A stretch of 64,000 nt of DNA, taken from the NCBI GenBank assembly GCA_030142905.1, contig JASJOG010000068.1, positions 960,001-1,024,000 on the forward strand, written 5' to 3'. Below, piece after piece: positions 49,282-61,821 of this stretch (positions are counted from its first letter, which is position 1; each line of letters begins with the position of its first letter). A program made the position numbers and the translations under genes. Source of the DNA: Heliopora coerulea. Its lineage: Eukaryota; Cnidaria; Anthozoa; Scleralcyonacea; Helioporidae. The notes beneath the pieces are model-generated. The model saw nothing but the letters and a program-made list of their open reading frames with translations, ran no database searches and was not told the DNA's origin.

Positions 49282-52200
49282 GGACGGTCACAGCGTGAGG
49301 GACAGACTGACAGACCGACAGACAGCAGACGGATTGGAGATAGTGTAAGCGTCGAGACTTATCTTAAAAGTCCCATTCCTATTTTATTTTTATTTTTTGT
49401 TAAAGCAAAAAGAACTTTGCCAGCAGATACAATTACAGCTAAACGACTCCAGGCAAGAAAACCAGGTAATATTTTCTGATATTCCTCGTTGCACATATAC
49501 AGTTTGTAGTCAAGGTTGGACTAGATACAGTTTGATTCTTTTGATGTAGGAACTGCTGAAGAGCCTTACCCACGCACACGAGTTACTGGATAAACATGTT
49601 GAAGCCAACAGTAAGTACGCCGAAACGGACGCCATGACGCAACTGGAACTCGATGAGTTGAAAACAGAGTGTGAAAAGCTAAGAGAAGAATTAAAAACAG
49701 AACGAACCAGTGTCGAAGAAAAAGGTGCAAAAATCAAAGAAGTCGAAATGGCCCAAACAAAGCAGGTAAATCCTAAACTAATCGCACGATAATACAGGCA
49801 GAACATCAAAACATTTGTTCAAACCACTAGCCATGCATGCAGTAGCCACCATTTTTCCTTCATTAAACTCGAACAGGAGAATGAGCTACGTGGAGAAATA
49901 GTGAAGCTAAGGAATGAGTACGAGTTATTAAGCAAAGAAAAAGTCTCCCTGGAAGAGCTGAATTCGACATGGTCTCAAAAGAACGTTGACCAGGCACAAG
50001 AAATTGAAAAACTGAAGGAACAAGTGAACGAACTGGAACGTTTACTGGAAGAAAAAGAAAAAGAAACGGGAATAAAAAATGTTACAGTGACAAGAATGGA
50101 GGATGACTTTAAAAAAGAGGTGAGTCTTCAGGTTTACCTAAAAGGTAGTATGGTAGAAGGTGAAAGTCGTGGCTGCTGGATTTGAAGAGTATATAGTTAT
50201 AGTACATGATTTTGATGAAGGATTCGTTGTTGAAGTGATTTTTGTTATGGTAGTGGCAGTATTGACTATGGTAGCAGAATAGTGATGGTGGTCGTGGTTG
50301 TAGTGTCAATGGTAACCGTAGTGGTAGTGGTTGTGACAGTAATGGTACTAGTAGTATTGGTAGTGGAGATGGTGAGTGGTGTTGATAGTGGTAGTGATAT
50401 CGCTAATTGTAGTGATTGTGGTAGTTGTAGGGGTAGTGATAGTGATATTTAGTAATGTTGATTGTGACAGTGGTTGTGCCATAAGCGATCCTGTCAAAAT
50501 CATTACCTTTTCAAAGGTAAATCGTTATGAAGATCTTCTCCTAAAAGCTCGACAACAGAATTCTGATCAAGCTAGCGAAACTGTTAAATGGAGAGAACGA
50601 ACGACAGAGCTATTACAAAATATAGAGCAGTTGAACGAGGAACTGGAGGAGTTGAAGGCAGTGCAGGAAGAGAAACAACGGCAAAACCAGGAAACACAAA
50701 CTGAGGTGAGTTCACTTTACACTTTATCAAACTACATGGATATCTGATCAGACAAATCATTCACACAATATAGATCAATTGTTTCTCATACTCCAAGTCC
50801 GGTATGGAAGCGGCCAATCGATATTCCTAAAATCTTTAGCCTGTTCAAGAAACGCCACTTTTTGGTAAATCGGCTGGTAAAATCTCGTAAAAAATTCTGT
50901 CGGTCGGTAAAACCGAGTTGGTTGGTTTATAAACGAGGCTGCCGCTGGACGCTGCTACAGGCTGCTTCACGTCCCTCAGCTCACTTGAAACAATCACACA
51001 AGACCTCTGGCTATTAAGTCATTTTAAAATTCTCTCGGATTCCCTTATCAGGTCTAGAGTATGCAGATAACAGGAGTTAGGCGGTATCTTCTTTTCCATG
51101 TACATATTTTTTCCTCCCCAGGACGATCATTTGGAGTAACATTACAAATGTGGCTTTAGAAGAAGGTTCTTGCTGTCCCATTCCCTAAGATGAACCGATT
51201 TCTATACCAACAGCTGAAAATGATCGAATTCTAAATCCAGAATCCGATCCAGGTAAGACGTTAGGAAGTAGTTCCTTAGCATATTGTCTTATCGTATTTC
51301 CTTCAATTGCAGACAATAACAACTCAAAAGAAAGACACAGTCCGGACCACAGCTAATATGTTACCACGGACAATCAACTCAGCAATAGATGAAGGTATGC
51401 AAAATAGGGGACTTTCAGGAGATTGACAATCGCAGATGTTTGTTGTAGTCTTCTGATGACCGCAGTGAGACACTCTTAACCCGAACTAAGTTGACCGAGA
51501 CAGTGACAGAAATTGCACCTCCTCCTCAGGCTCTCAAGTTACAACGTATCGTATGAAAGATTCACCTTCACGTTCGTCAGCCTAAGGCAAATTCATAACG
51601 ATCTGTATTCAATGAATTGTTTCAGGTCTTAAACCGGATAACACACAACTGGTAACTGGTGAAAACAATTATCAATGTGATAAAGATTTTTCTAGACATC
51701 CTGTCACGGAAGTTATGGAGATTCGAGTCAACGGCGAAACACGGCAGAAATCTTCTCCGAAAAACAACATACAGGATAACAATCGATCTGGGGAGGTACA
51801 TCACTGTCACCGCGACGAAGACCATGTAGCGGAAAAACTCCATCAGGACATTGCAACGACTGAAAAGCGTAGCAAAGGACAAAGTGATTTCGTGGAGACT
51901 AAAAGCTACGCGAATAGTGTTAATGATAAACGGACTTTGGTGCAAAACAAACCGCAAGATAAACTCATCTTTTCGCATAATGAATGCGACAAACAACAGA
52001 GGTTCGAAAAGGAAACGTTGCCCGAGAATATCCGCATTTCTGCTAACGGCAAAACGTCTCAAGGAAGAACCCTCTCGGAGACTACGATCAACGAAGAGCA
52101 AGCCTCCGACAAAAACATGTTCTTTCCAAGTACGAGAAAAGGTCTGTTACCAGTCAAAGCCATCGAAAAGGAGACCATGTTACATACGTCACATTGTAAA

Positions 52201-52797
52201 CGGGCCCCTTTACTAGCTGTGGTGAAACCAGCCTTCAGTTCACAGATATTACGTAATTTACAAAGTCCTACCGCATCACAGGTCAATTGTCAGCTTTCCG
52301 AAGGTAACTCAATTGACCACCCTGCAATAACGACGGATACAGTCAGTAACCTTCCTCCTTCAGCTTTGAGCACCACTGATAACATAGTACAGACAGCAGC
52401 CCCACAATCGAAGCTTCCCGATGACGCGTTTAACCAGAGAGTTCGCGCACCTGAAATTGACCACGACGTTGCTAAAGAAGATCAAACACCTACGAAATCA
52501 CTCAAATCTAGAGCTCCGACAACTTGTACCGACGTGGTTCAAAATGTAGACAAGAATGAAGTACCAATAAACTCTGATACACTACAAAAAGACAACACTC
52601 TGGAGGACCGGCCTGGCATTGCAACCAGCCATAACAACAAACGCATTGGCAATGCAGACTTTGAGGATTTTTGCTTCTCGGATGAAGACGAGGAAAGCAT
52701 CCCAAGAGCCATCGAGACTCAGATTGACCGTATTGAGACATTTTTGAAGAACGATAGACTACGATTAAGTAAGAAACGCAAGATACCAGACGAGTAA
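45881..52797 (+). CDS. Long coiled-coil protein resembling CCDC73
   Basis: Fifteen exons join in phase: 45881-46189, 46283-46309 (27-nt microexon), 47142-47213, 47399-47470, 47571-47606, 47979-48053, 48316-48354, 48601-48736, 48854-49056, 49406-49465, 49550-49765, 49877-50119, 50517-50705, 51313-51394 and 51626-52797, giving about 976 residues. Residues 1-103 are acidic and probably disordered. Residues about 105-560 are Glu/Lys/Leu/Gln-rich heptad coiled coil. The C-terminal 400 residues are low in hydrophobics and end in an acidic patch (CFSDEDEES), a short helix (QIDRIETFLKNDRL) and a basic nuclear-type signal (KKRK). The block VVEELRMNR, the following exon order and the total length agree with vertebrate CCDC73 (about 1,080 residues, from memory). 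CCDC73 function is poorly known. Many introns are phase 0, so exons can be skipped in frame. Confidence 0.75.
49104..49280. repeat. (TG)n then (GAGT)n/(GA)n compound microsatellite
   Basis: A TG run starts at about 49107, passes through GAGT repeats and ends in long GA runs, in intron 9 of the CCDC73-like gene. The Ser/Leu-repeat frame on the other strand is an artefact. Confidence 0.95.
50220..50470. repeat. Degenerate GTGGTAGTG repeat in an intron
   Basis: Irregular copies of GGTAGTGGT, GTAGTAGTATT and GTGATAGTG fill intron 12 of the CCDC73-like gene. A Val/Ile-rich frame through it runs into exon 13 but is not preceded by a splice site. Confidence 0.8.
51122..51252 (+). other. Possible alternative (poison) exon of the CCDC73-like gene
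   Basis: A strong acceptor (TTTTTTCCTCCCCAG) and a strong donor (CCAG/GTAAGA) define a 131-nt exon between exons 13 and 14. Read in phase it adds only DDHLE and then a TAA at 51137-51139. Skipping it restores the long frame into 51313. Inclusion would give a protein of about 564 residues lacking the C-terminal 400, or a decay target. Confidence 0.45.
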
Positions 52798-53012
52798 CTT
52801 GGTATCAGGGTTGACTGAAGTCAATATCCTATTTGGAAAACACTTTTTGTATGCCATTTGTTTCTCGAAAAGCTGAAGATAATTGTGTATCTTTCGCATT
52901 TGTTAACGGAGTTCTCGTTTGCAAGACGAGGAAGACGGATTCTGACGAGATAACTGTTAGGTTGTTATTTTTGTTTATAATATTCAAGAAAACCCATCAC
53001 TTTCGATGAAAC

Positions 53013-53018
53013 AATAAA
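53013..53018 (+). terminator. Polyadenylation signal of the CCDC73-like gene
   Basis: AATAAA lies 216 bases after the stop codon at 52797, in an A/T-rich 3' flank. Confidence 0.65.
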
Positions 53019-53773
53019 ATGTTTACCTTTTTTAATGATGTGAATGGATATCCTTTCTTTGATGTACAATTTCACTTTCCAAATAGCCTCAAATATAAAT
53101 TACGAACGCACACAGTACAGCAAACGAGATTGTTATTCGCTTGAAACATAATCGAAAACATTTTGTGACATAAAAAAGGGCTTAACCTCGAGATAAAAAT
53201 CTCGAATTAGAAACGTTAACAAGTCCCTAAAATTTGACCAATTTCTGACCCCAACTCTAACCCAGAAGATAATATCGAATTCTGCAAGTGGCAGCTTACA
53301 TATATATATATATTCAGCAAATTGCATAAATTTTTGCAAACCTAAACATATCGTGAAAAAAGCGTCTATCGGTAAATCTGTAACTATGATCACTTTAATC
53401 AACCTTAATACACTAGACTGGCCAAAGAACGTACCAAAAAACACATAGCATATCTTCACTGGCCGTTAAAGTGAGAATAAAATACTGTACACGAACATGT
53501 ATATATGCGAATATACAGTACATATACTGTACAGATACATATTGACGTAAATATGGACATACATCATGATATTCATACATCTCCACCGTTACAATATACA
53601 AAAATTTTGAGACACGTAATTTTTCGCGGTAGAGAAGAATCGAGACTGGAAACTGAGAAATTCTGAACCGTAAGCAGTCCTGGGCCCGCAGTAATTGGCT
53701 TACGCTGTTGCGGTTACCCTACCGTCCTCTAGTCTTAGTAATGTTTGTTTATATATTGTTTATTTATATATAT

Positions 53774-53779
53774 TTTATT
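53774..53779 (-). terminator. Polyadenylation signal of TMEM241
   Basis: TTTATT on the plus strand reads AATAAA on the minus strand, about 140 bases after the TMEM241 stop. A second copy is at 53759-53764. Confidence 0.5.
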
Positions 53780-53916
53780 GTATTTACTTAATTACTGCTT
53801 TGTACTATGACGGTGAAGCAATTAAATTACAAATTACAAATTATGGTATGCTCATAATACATCCAAGTCCAACGTGCATCTCTCAACAGCTTGTGATGAA
53901 AATACGAACTCTTTTT

Positions 53917-56900
53917 CTAATGATTTCTGACGCTCGCCAAATCGTCTGTTTCCACCGTCGATTCTTTCAGTTTTAAATACGTGTACACCATTCCACCAAT
54001 CAAAAGCATCGAAACGCTATGGACAAAAAAGGGACATTTTTGCCACGAGTTTTTCAGTAAAGTTTAATGACATTTTCAATACAGAAACCATAAGTAAAAC
54101 TAGATGGAACACTTGCTCCTAAAGGATGACTAACTGGGCACGGACCAGTTGGGCTAGTTGGGACACAAACGTTAGATCGCATTTGAGAACAAACATGTTT
54201 CCCATCAAAAAGCAAAAAATCAAAATTTAACGCAAACGGTTTTGTCCAATGAGTGAAAATAGTGTGTGAAGTCAAGGAGAATAAGTTATTATTACTCATT
54301 TCCTATTCTATTTATGTTTATAGAGTTACGAATAAATTGTTCCTGTAGTGGCTTCCATTTACCCTGTAATTCAACCTTTTATTAAAAAAGTTATCATCAA
54401 GATGTGCTAACACTAACGAAAACGAGAAATGTCATATAACCTACCTAAGTGTTACAGACGAGTCGAGACTAGTTTCAAAGATTCCAAAAGAAAGCAAAGA
54501 GAACAACGCCTATAATAAAAAAAAATTACATTCATCCGAACGTTGCAGCCCAACAAGAAATTACAGAAGAGCTATTATTTGAAGTTAATCCTTCAATGTG
54601 TAGTGTAGATTTGAGACAGATTTGTAGGTAATGATCGACTTTTCAACATTCTCAGCGGTAGTGATCCTCTAAGTTAAGGACGCTTAACTATCAGTCACTG
54701 CAAACCACAGTCTCTCTTACTCAAGAATATCCCCACCAAAACGATCAACTTTAACAATAAACATCTTCCAGTAGTCCAATTTTCAACATTAAAGTTAAGG
54801 TATGAATACTCCTGAAATGCTCAGTTCCAGATTGAGTAAATGAGAAATGCATACAAAAAGAATACAGCAAAAGAAAAGATAAAAAGAAAAAACGATCGGA
54901 CACAACTGACCTTATTTAATGACTTTCCTGCTTCAGTCATTTTTGACGAAGTGTCTCTCGCGAGACTGTTGTGAAATACGGCAGTAAGACCATATAGAAC
55001 ACCACTAAAGATTTGAGAAGGCAAGTTAAAAACGAGTAGCAGGTAGCCGAGACGTCTATGCCTCTTTCGTCCCTACGATTTACCTTACTCTCATTCGTTG
55101 TAAATTTAAATGAACACATTTACAGAAACTATCCAAACGTTTCAAGCAGTGTAGTTTCGTTACCTGCAAAGGCATCCGATATGAAACCTTATGTAATAAA
55201 GAAATGGAAAGTCCATGGTTTTACGCCACTCTCCTTAAAAAATTAAATGATAAAGCAAAAATGTGTCGTGTATATTACATATACCAAACTGGCCAACTAT
55301 ATATAAAACCACTTACATAAATTGTTTATTTTGCACGTACCAGTTAAAATACTGATGAACGTCAAAGAAACTACACTGTAATGGAAACGCAATGAAATGA
55401 GGAGACACACTATGTCTAAAATTCTTAGAAACGAACAACTTTTCTCATTAGGTACATAAACTCTTTACAATCAAGAAACTACACTATTTAGTATTTAACA
55501 ACGTTTACTTACTAGGCCTCGTCAAACTAATGAATCTTTGAGATGGGAAGGAACGAACTTACAGCTTAAGTCTTAATTTAATGCGCGACAGTACATGCAT
55601 GGATGCGGCCGAAATTGTACTACCAGTTTACAGAAGTACTGTTTGCAATAACTTCTTACCTAAATAATGAGTTACAGTACGCTTTATCGAGGTTACTGCA
55701 AATACAAGACGAAAATCTAATCATTTAAAGATGTTCGAAAACAAATGCAGTAAAACAGTCTGCAATGCTTGTAAGTTTTTCGACGTGAAATCGCACATAT
55801 TGAACTACTTGAACAGGAACTACAACTAATATGTCGCTCTCATTTTCACTGTACCTTAATTTTACATCTTTGTCGATTTCTGAGTAAACGGCATATAATG
55901 CTGAGAAGAAGATTAGCACATTTCATTGGTTTTAAGGCAATATTACAAAAGGGAGCATAATAGTAAGGAAGTCTGAAGATATGATTGCTCCGAATAGAAC
56001 CTTTGACCTGTGAGTCGTTCTTTGAGACAAAGGATAGAAGTGCGTGGTCCAGGTTGCTAGTTGAACTAAAGGGTAGACCGTTAAATGACAAGAAGTTGCA
56101 GCTTGGACAAATGCCTAAATGCTTTGCCTGACGTGATATTTACATAAAGTACAAGCATCTCCAAATGATATACAAGGTCGCCACACAGTTGGGCGGCAAA
56201 TATTTCACATAACTTATCATATGAATACATGCAAACATTGGGAATTTTTTAAACTGGATGATAATGGTCATTTTAGTCGAGTACACTACAAGTATATTAC
56301 CGTAAATACTATAACAAATACAACTGTACACTATTTGGTTTATGACGTTCGTATGCTGTTCAATGATATTCTATTCCTGATAGTTACTGTTTTAATACAT
56401 GGGACCTTACATGTAAACTTGTTCGGAGCACATGCCTTTTCTTGTTCCTCAGGGCTTTACGAAAGGACCTTTTCTAAACTCTTATAAGGGTTAAATTACA
56501 GTATACAGGTATTTCACATGCAACACGATGTTTGTATTGTTTCAGTGATTCATGGAATGGGTACTGTACAACTCAGATTCACCTCATTAATTTGTGATGC
56601 AAAAATTTCATGACTATAAAAATTAGAATCTTACTGCACCTGAACATGTGACATATACCAAAGCCCACTTATAGGCCAAAGGATCTCTCTAGAAATGTCA
56701 ATATTTGAGCATTTGATGAGATTGAAACAATGAAGGGAAGGAAGACAGATCCACTATCATACATCATACTGCTTCTTTCTGTGAAAAGTTTTTTTTTTGT
56801 ATGAAACCAACTTACATTTAAATCTGAATAAAAGAGGCATAAAGCTCCAAGTCCAACAAAGAGCAGACTACAATAGAATTCAAAAAATTCAAAAACAAGT

Positions 56901-59900
56901 CACAAACACAGGTGTATGAAGTTTACCATAACTTGCTTAGAAATTTTCAATCAAATCATTATGAATGAATGAAAAAACATACTGTAGTAACAAAATCAAC
57001 AAAGTAAGCAAACTTAAAAAAAAGGAAGAGCAAAAACAAAAAAAAACCCAAACTTGTGGAGTCACTGAACTGAAGGGAATGAATGGAGTTTATCTCATAA
57101 GGAACTTGGACATGCTTTACCTTATTAGCACATTAACTGAAGGAAGCTACAAAGTAGGAAATACAGTATGCAGGATTTAGCTTCAAAGTTATATAAGTTT
57201 AGTATGGACTGGCACAGTACATTTCCACCAAAGATCTGAGAACAATAAAGTTATCAATGAATGAAGTAGACAAGTGCATTTGAAATAACATGCAAGCAAA
57301 TCAAGGTTTTCAAAATGAACACAAAAATTTCAAATTTTAGGGCTACTCTATCAACGATATTGAAGAGTAAAGTGTTAAAAAGACATTGACACAGTCTAAT
57401 TGAGGAATGATTATATGGCAGTCAAATGAAGACTAAATTTAAGGAGAAACAATGAAGTAAACATAGATAAAAGAAACTACTAATGAAATGAGTTTTGTTG
57501 GTTGAGAACTGAAATATGATGACCTGTGCATCTTTTTTTTGAAATACAGTGAACTCTCTCTTAATGGACACCTCTCTAAAATGGACACCTCCCTAAGATG
57601 GACATCATGTTTGGTCCCGGCTGTTTATACATTATTCCACTATAACCAAACTCTCTCTAAGATGGACACCTCCTTAAGATGGACAACAGACACTTTTCAG
57701 GTGGATAAAGGTTCAAATATCTCCCAGAGTGGACAGATAATGGCCTGATCAATAGATTGGAATAACAAAATTTGAACATGTCACAATAACAAAGATGACT
57801 TCTTTTCAAAAAATCGAACAAATTCTTAGTCGTATGTTCAACTATCTGACATACATTGAAGGGCATTCACTTGAAACATCAGTACCTTTCTCTCATGCCA
57901 GAAGGACAAGCACTGAGTGAACAATGCTTAATTGGTTTATTCCTGATTGCCGGTGTCCAATTATGTCATCTCCTTCTAAGATGGACACCTCTTTAAGATG
58001 GACAGTAAGAGCAGTCCCAAAAATGTCCGTCTTAGAGGGAGTTCACTGTATTGTCAGAAAGAAGGGTCATAGAACCTTAGCACATGAGCCTTTAAGACAA
58101 TCAGGTAGCATTATACCAGCTAAAAATTTTGTTTTTAATTACAATAAAGTAAATGTTATCATAAAATATTTACCTTTTTCAATTCCAAATGAGTCAGAAA
58201 TTCTTTGAACACGTAGGTTAGATTTTGAAGACCCAAAAACACTGGGATAGCCTCCAAAGAAATAAATGATAATTATTAAACCATAATTAACATAGGTTGT
58301 GGCAAAATTTCTTTTAATTTAACATTAAATGAAGCTACCTTTTTAAAAATGTTAGCTATGCAATATAACATGATGTTGCATGTCTCTTACAAGTGGTAAA
58401 GTTTAAAATTTTTGATAGGTATTAGTAATGAGTTACGCAGTATTGTTATATTTTTCCAAGGAAGCCAAATTCCAAATGCACATGTACATACCAATTTTGA
58501 TAATGAAACTGAACCAGAATACATTATACCAGTGTGGAGTACCATATAGGGTGACCAGACTCTCAAGAGTGAGCTGTAATAAATTTTTAGTGAATATTAT
58601 GCAGTAAACAATCAAGGACTTACAACACAACAAAATAATAAAATTACAATTGTGAAGGATTACATAAATCACACTAGTGTAGAGGCAAATAAGTTATATA
58701 CTCCCTGGGCACAAATCTTATAATTATGGTTTTCAGTCCCTATTTAATGGTCCTGCTACAGTATAATGCTGGAGTATATTATTGTATCCAGTTGAAGTCA
58801 AGAAAATGTCAAATCCTGCCTTTTAAGTTGAAAACCCTATATGACCAAGCAGTATAAATAATTTGTGTGACTATGGTGAGGGCAAAAGAAGAGAAGGGGA
58901 GTGGGGTGAAAGAAAGGGGTAAGAAGAAGTGCAACAGAAGAGGTGAAGAACAGGGTGTACAAAGGTTTGGAGAAAAGGAAATGGAGAGGTTGAGGTTTAG
59001 GGAAGATGTAGTCGAGGAAAGAGAAGTGAGTGGTAAGAAAGGTGGTGGATGAGATCAAAGAAATGTACTGTAAATAGGATGGAATGCAAGAAGGGGTTGA
59101 GATTTTGGGATGGAAAGGGATGAAGTGCAGGAAGAAAAGAGACAAAGGGATAGTGGTAGGAGGGATAGTGGTAGGAGGGAGAGGAAGGGCCAAGTACATC
59201 TCTAGAATTTAATAATAAAAAATAAAAGTAAACCTCTTAACTATTTTCTAGAGCAAAGCAAAATAATTGTATAGTACCTGTCAATATGTGCCAGGTTTAA
59301 ATATCCTAGTGCATAAGCTGACATCAACAGAATAGCACAGCTACAACATTGCCAGCTATTAAACAAAAACAAAAAGATCAACTGAAGTATCAAGTTCCAG
59401 TACTCACATTTTATTAAACATCCCTTAACTTCATTTAGTCAATAAGCTAATCTTATCAAAAGAAAAGCCTTCATAGTTATTCATTGATTTAGGAAAAGAA
59501 TATGGTCAAACAACTGCATTGCAAAAATGTTAGCTACATTATACACTACTTTTAGATTAGATCATGAGAGACTTGAAGAAAAATTGGGGAAAACATTTTG
59601 TAACAAGGAAAATGGTGAACAAATCTCCCAAAGGAGAACTAGAATTATAATACAGTAAGAATAATTATATGATTAGAATACTGTTATAAGAATAATCAAA
59701 TCTTTGGTTGATCATCAACTTGACATCACAACTTTATTAAGATCTGAAAATTTATAGATTTCATGGTATGCAAGAGTACTATTAATGCTTTCAGTTGACT
59801 GTTCATTTTATCCATACATGGCACTGCCTGTACTCCATTGGGAACTTTTACATGTATATTAATAACAGCAGGACGGCTACAGTACCTGATAAACACAGTT

Positions 59901-60776
59901 GGATATTGAAATTTTAAAACTGACAGGACATACTAAAATTTTTTGAAAGAAATGAAAAAAGTCAACAATGATATTGCAAAAAAATTCTGAGACCTTGGCA
60001 TTGTATTATTTTTTTTTTTAATTCAAGGACCACTAAGTGTTTTTCAAAGTGGGACAGGAGGCAAAACTACCAGGAGAAAAACTTGCAGGAGGAACATTTG
60101 TCAAATTCCTCATAACTACATCAAGTCATTCACCAGTTTAATAACCACTAACTAAATTAAAAGAAAAGTAATGTCAAAAAAAGTGGGTGGGTAATTGCCT
60201 CCCTGCCTCCCCATCTCCACTGCCTTGTCTTCACCTTCCCTTTCATGCTGCGATTTAGGCCACTCTGAAGTTTTGCTGAAGGTAGAAGCTAGTACCAAAG
60301 GCACAGCCTACACTTAAACTTTGCCTCAATCTCAAAACAATTTTTTTTTTTCCATTTATATCCAAGAAATGCAATCTTGAAATGAATAGCAAATTAAATT
60401 GGCTGGCGAAGAGGTGGGTTTTAGGTTTGGTTTTGAACATATTCTGCTCTTTACCAAGTAAGACTATGAATAAACATGTCTAAAAGAAGATGAAATAAAA
60501 ATTTAAACACTTTAAAACTTGTCGCTGATGAATAACCGGTTCTGGATCGCGCTAGCTGAAGTTTGGAAAACTAGCACAACTTTTGTCATTATGAAATTAA
60601 ACTTACACAAAACTATCATTCCTGCTCCGTACCACCGAAGAAGCAAAGACAATAAAAAAAAAAATTACTCAGCTTACCTTATTAACGAAAGTGTGGCCAG
60701 CTAGAGAAAGAAGAAGCAAAGACAAGTTATATGACCACTTTCGCTTTATCACATGCTGACGTTGTTGATCTTCCAT
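53917..60776 (-). CDS. TMEM241: TMEM241 (SLC35D4-like nucleotide-sugar transporter)
   Basis: Fifteen small minus-strand exons join in phase: 60678-60776, 59886-59932, 59278-59355, 58492-58573, 58174-58251, 57121-57146, 56816-56867, 56640-56688, 55855-55900, 55660-55695, 55341-55375, 55164-55233, 54911-55004, 54445-54509 and 53917-54016, giving 318 residues (human about 296). The family is a multi-pass Golgi/ER protein of the drug/metabolite transporter superfamily, related to yeast GDP-mannose transporter Vrg4. Matching blocks are VNKYVLSVLKFQYPTVF after TM1, IMYSGSVSLSKLAIPVFLGL (human has AGSRALSRLAIPVFLTL), GALCLFYSDLN, YKWALVYVTCS, and MDFPFLYYIRFH (human DFPFLYFYRFH). The last membrane segment is SMLLIGGMVYTYLKL. 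The start is the ATG before a short basic N terminus and TM1. Exon sizes down to 26 nt explain why no long frame is visible. The donor of exon 13 is GTCAGT, the weakest. Substrate preference cannot be read from the sequence. Confidence 0.9.
57547..58048. mobile_element. 502-bp pogo/Tigger-like MITE with internal repeats
   Basis: The element is flanked by TA duplications (57545-57546 and 58049-58050). It begins CAGTGAACTCTCTCTTAA and ends with the near inverse (GAGGGAGTTCACTG). CAGTG ends plus TA duplication are typical of pogo/Tigger members of the Tc1/mariner superfamily. Inside, the word TAAGATGGACACCTC and variants occur about seven times, clustered near both ends. No transposase is encoded. 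It lies in intron 5 of TMEM241. Confidence 0.85.
58865..59195. repeat. G/A-rich intronic tract with a short tandem repeat
   Basis: The plus strand is strongly purine-biased through TMEM241 intron 3. Near 59147-59180 the 15-base word AGGGATAGTGGTAGG is repeated in tandem. The Pro/Ser/Phe-rich frame on the minus strand is compositional. Confidence 0.7.
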
Positions 60777-61821
60777 TCCAAAAATGGATCCTTTTTCCTG
60801 GGGACGAATTATCTCCGGCAAATGAAATTCCAGTAATTGAACGACCTTGTTCCGGTGGGGTGTAGGTATCCAGAGTACAACGTTCAGGTAGATAAGTAAT
60901 GGAAAGTAAATTACTTGTAAGGAAACATTGGAGTAATACTGGATTTCCACTGAGGCTCTCTATAAGCATATTTGAAACCGCTACTAATGCAGCTCTCTCT
61001 TAAGTATAAAGGATGTTGAGATATGAACTAGTTGGTAATGACAGAAGTTAAGTCAATTAACCAAATGACTTCCTTTTTATCGCCTTCGACGATGCAACCC
61101 TTTCGTAATCATCACTGATTGGTCAAACAAACAGACAAACAAATAAACAAAAAACAAAAGACAACAAGCGAAAGGACACACAGACGAACAAAAAAACCCA
61201 GCTTCAAAACATACAACATCACAAATTTTTACGTCAGCGAGTATTAAACAAGGATTTTGCAGGATTTTTAGACAGAGAAAGGCATGCTGTTCTACAACAA
61301 AGAGAGATAAAACGGTTGTCATTTTATAAAGGTGGAAAGAAATCCGGGTTGACGAGGTCACCAGTATCGCATTCTCTAAGCTTACTCCAGCAACAAGAGA
61401 TATCACAATTCCACATAACAACCGACAAAATAAAAATCTGTAGACAGGTCAACGAACCATATTTTTCAAATACTTTCGAAATAAACTTTCCTATGATTTG
61501 AAGCAGTTAACATTAGTTTTAACCGAGACGATCTTCTCAATAACAATTTTGATGATTACCGGTACTACTTCCTAAGGATAAAAGTACACAATATTTGAAG
61601 ATAAAAACTAACGACCAAAAGAATTTTATAGATACTATTTTATAGGCTAACTTAAGAAGGATTTGCGGGTCACACCCGGATATTTTTTCAGTTTCGTGCC
61701 TAACATCGGATCCTAGCAGCAATGTTGTCCAACTTTGGAGCCACAACTATAAACGCTCGTCGAAAATATTCTGACCTGCAACCTCTGGGACATTACAAAC
61801 TTGTATAGTTCAATTCTTAGC
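60777..61821. promoter_or_regulatory. TMEM241 upstream region and tyrosine-kinase 3' flank
   Basis: This 1.05 kb lies between the kinase stop codon and the TMEM241 start codon, both genes being on the minus strand. It must hold the kinase 3' UTR and the TMEM241 promoter. An A/C-rich run with (AAAC)n-like words is at 61115-61160. No clear promoter motif was found. Confidence 0.4.

Noticed and set aside
48965..49291. Minus-strand frame of alternating Ser-Leu
   Set aside because: It is the GA/GAGT microsatellite inside an intron.
50376..50516. Val/Ile-rich frame that would add a membrane helix to the coiled-coil gene
   Set aside because: It comes from the GTGGTAGTG repeat in intron 12; a standard acceptor at 50516 starts exon 13 in phase.
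58174..58251. Alternative reading of TMEM241 exon 5 as a Ser-rich peptide
   Set aside because: Another frame of the same exon reads AIPVFLGLQN, which matches the family and keeps phase with both neighbours.
58837..59199. Pro/Ser/Phe-rich minus-strand frame
   Set aside because: It is compositional, from a purine-biased tract in a TMEM241 intron.
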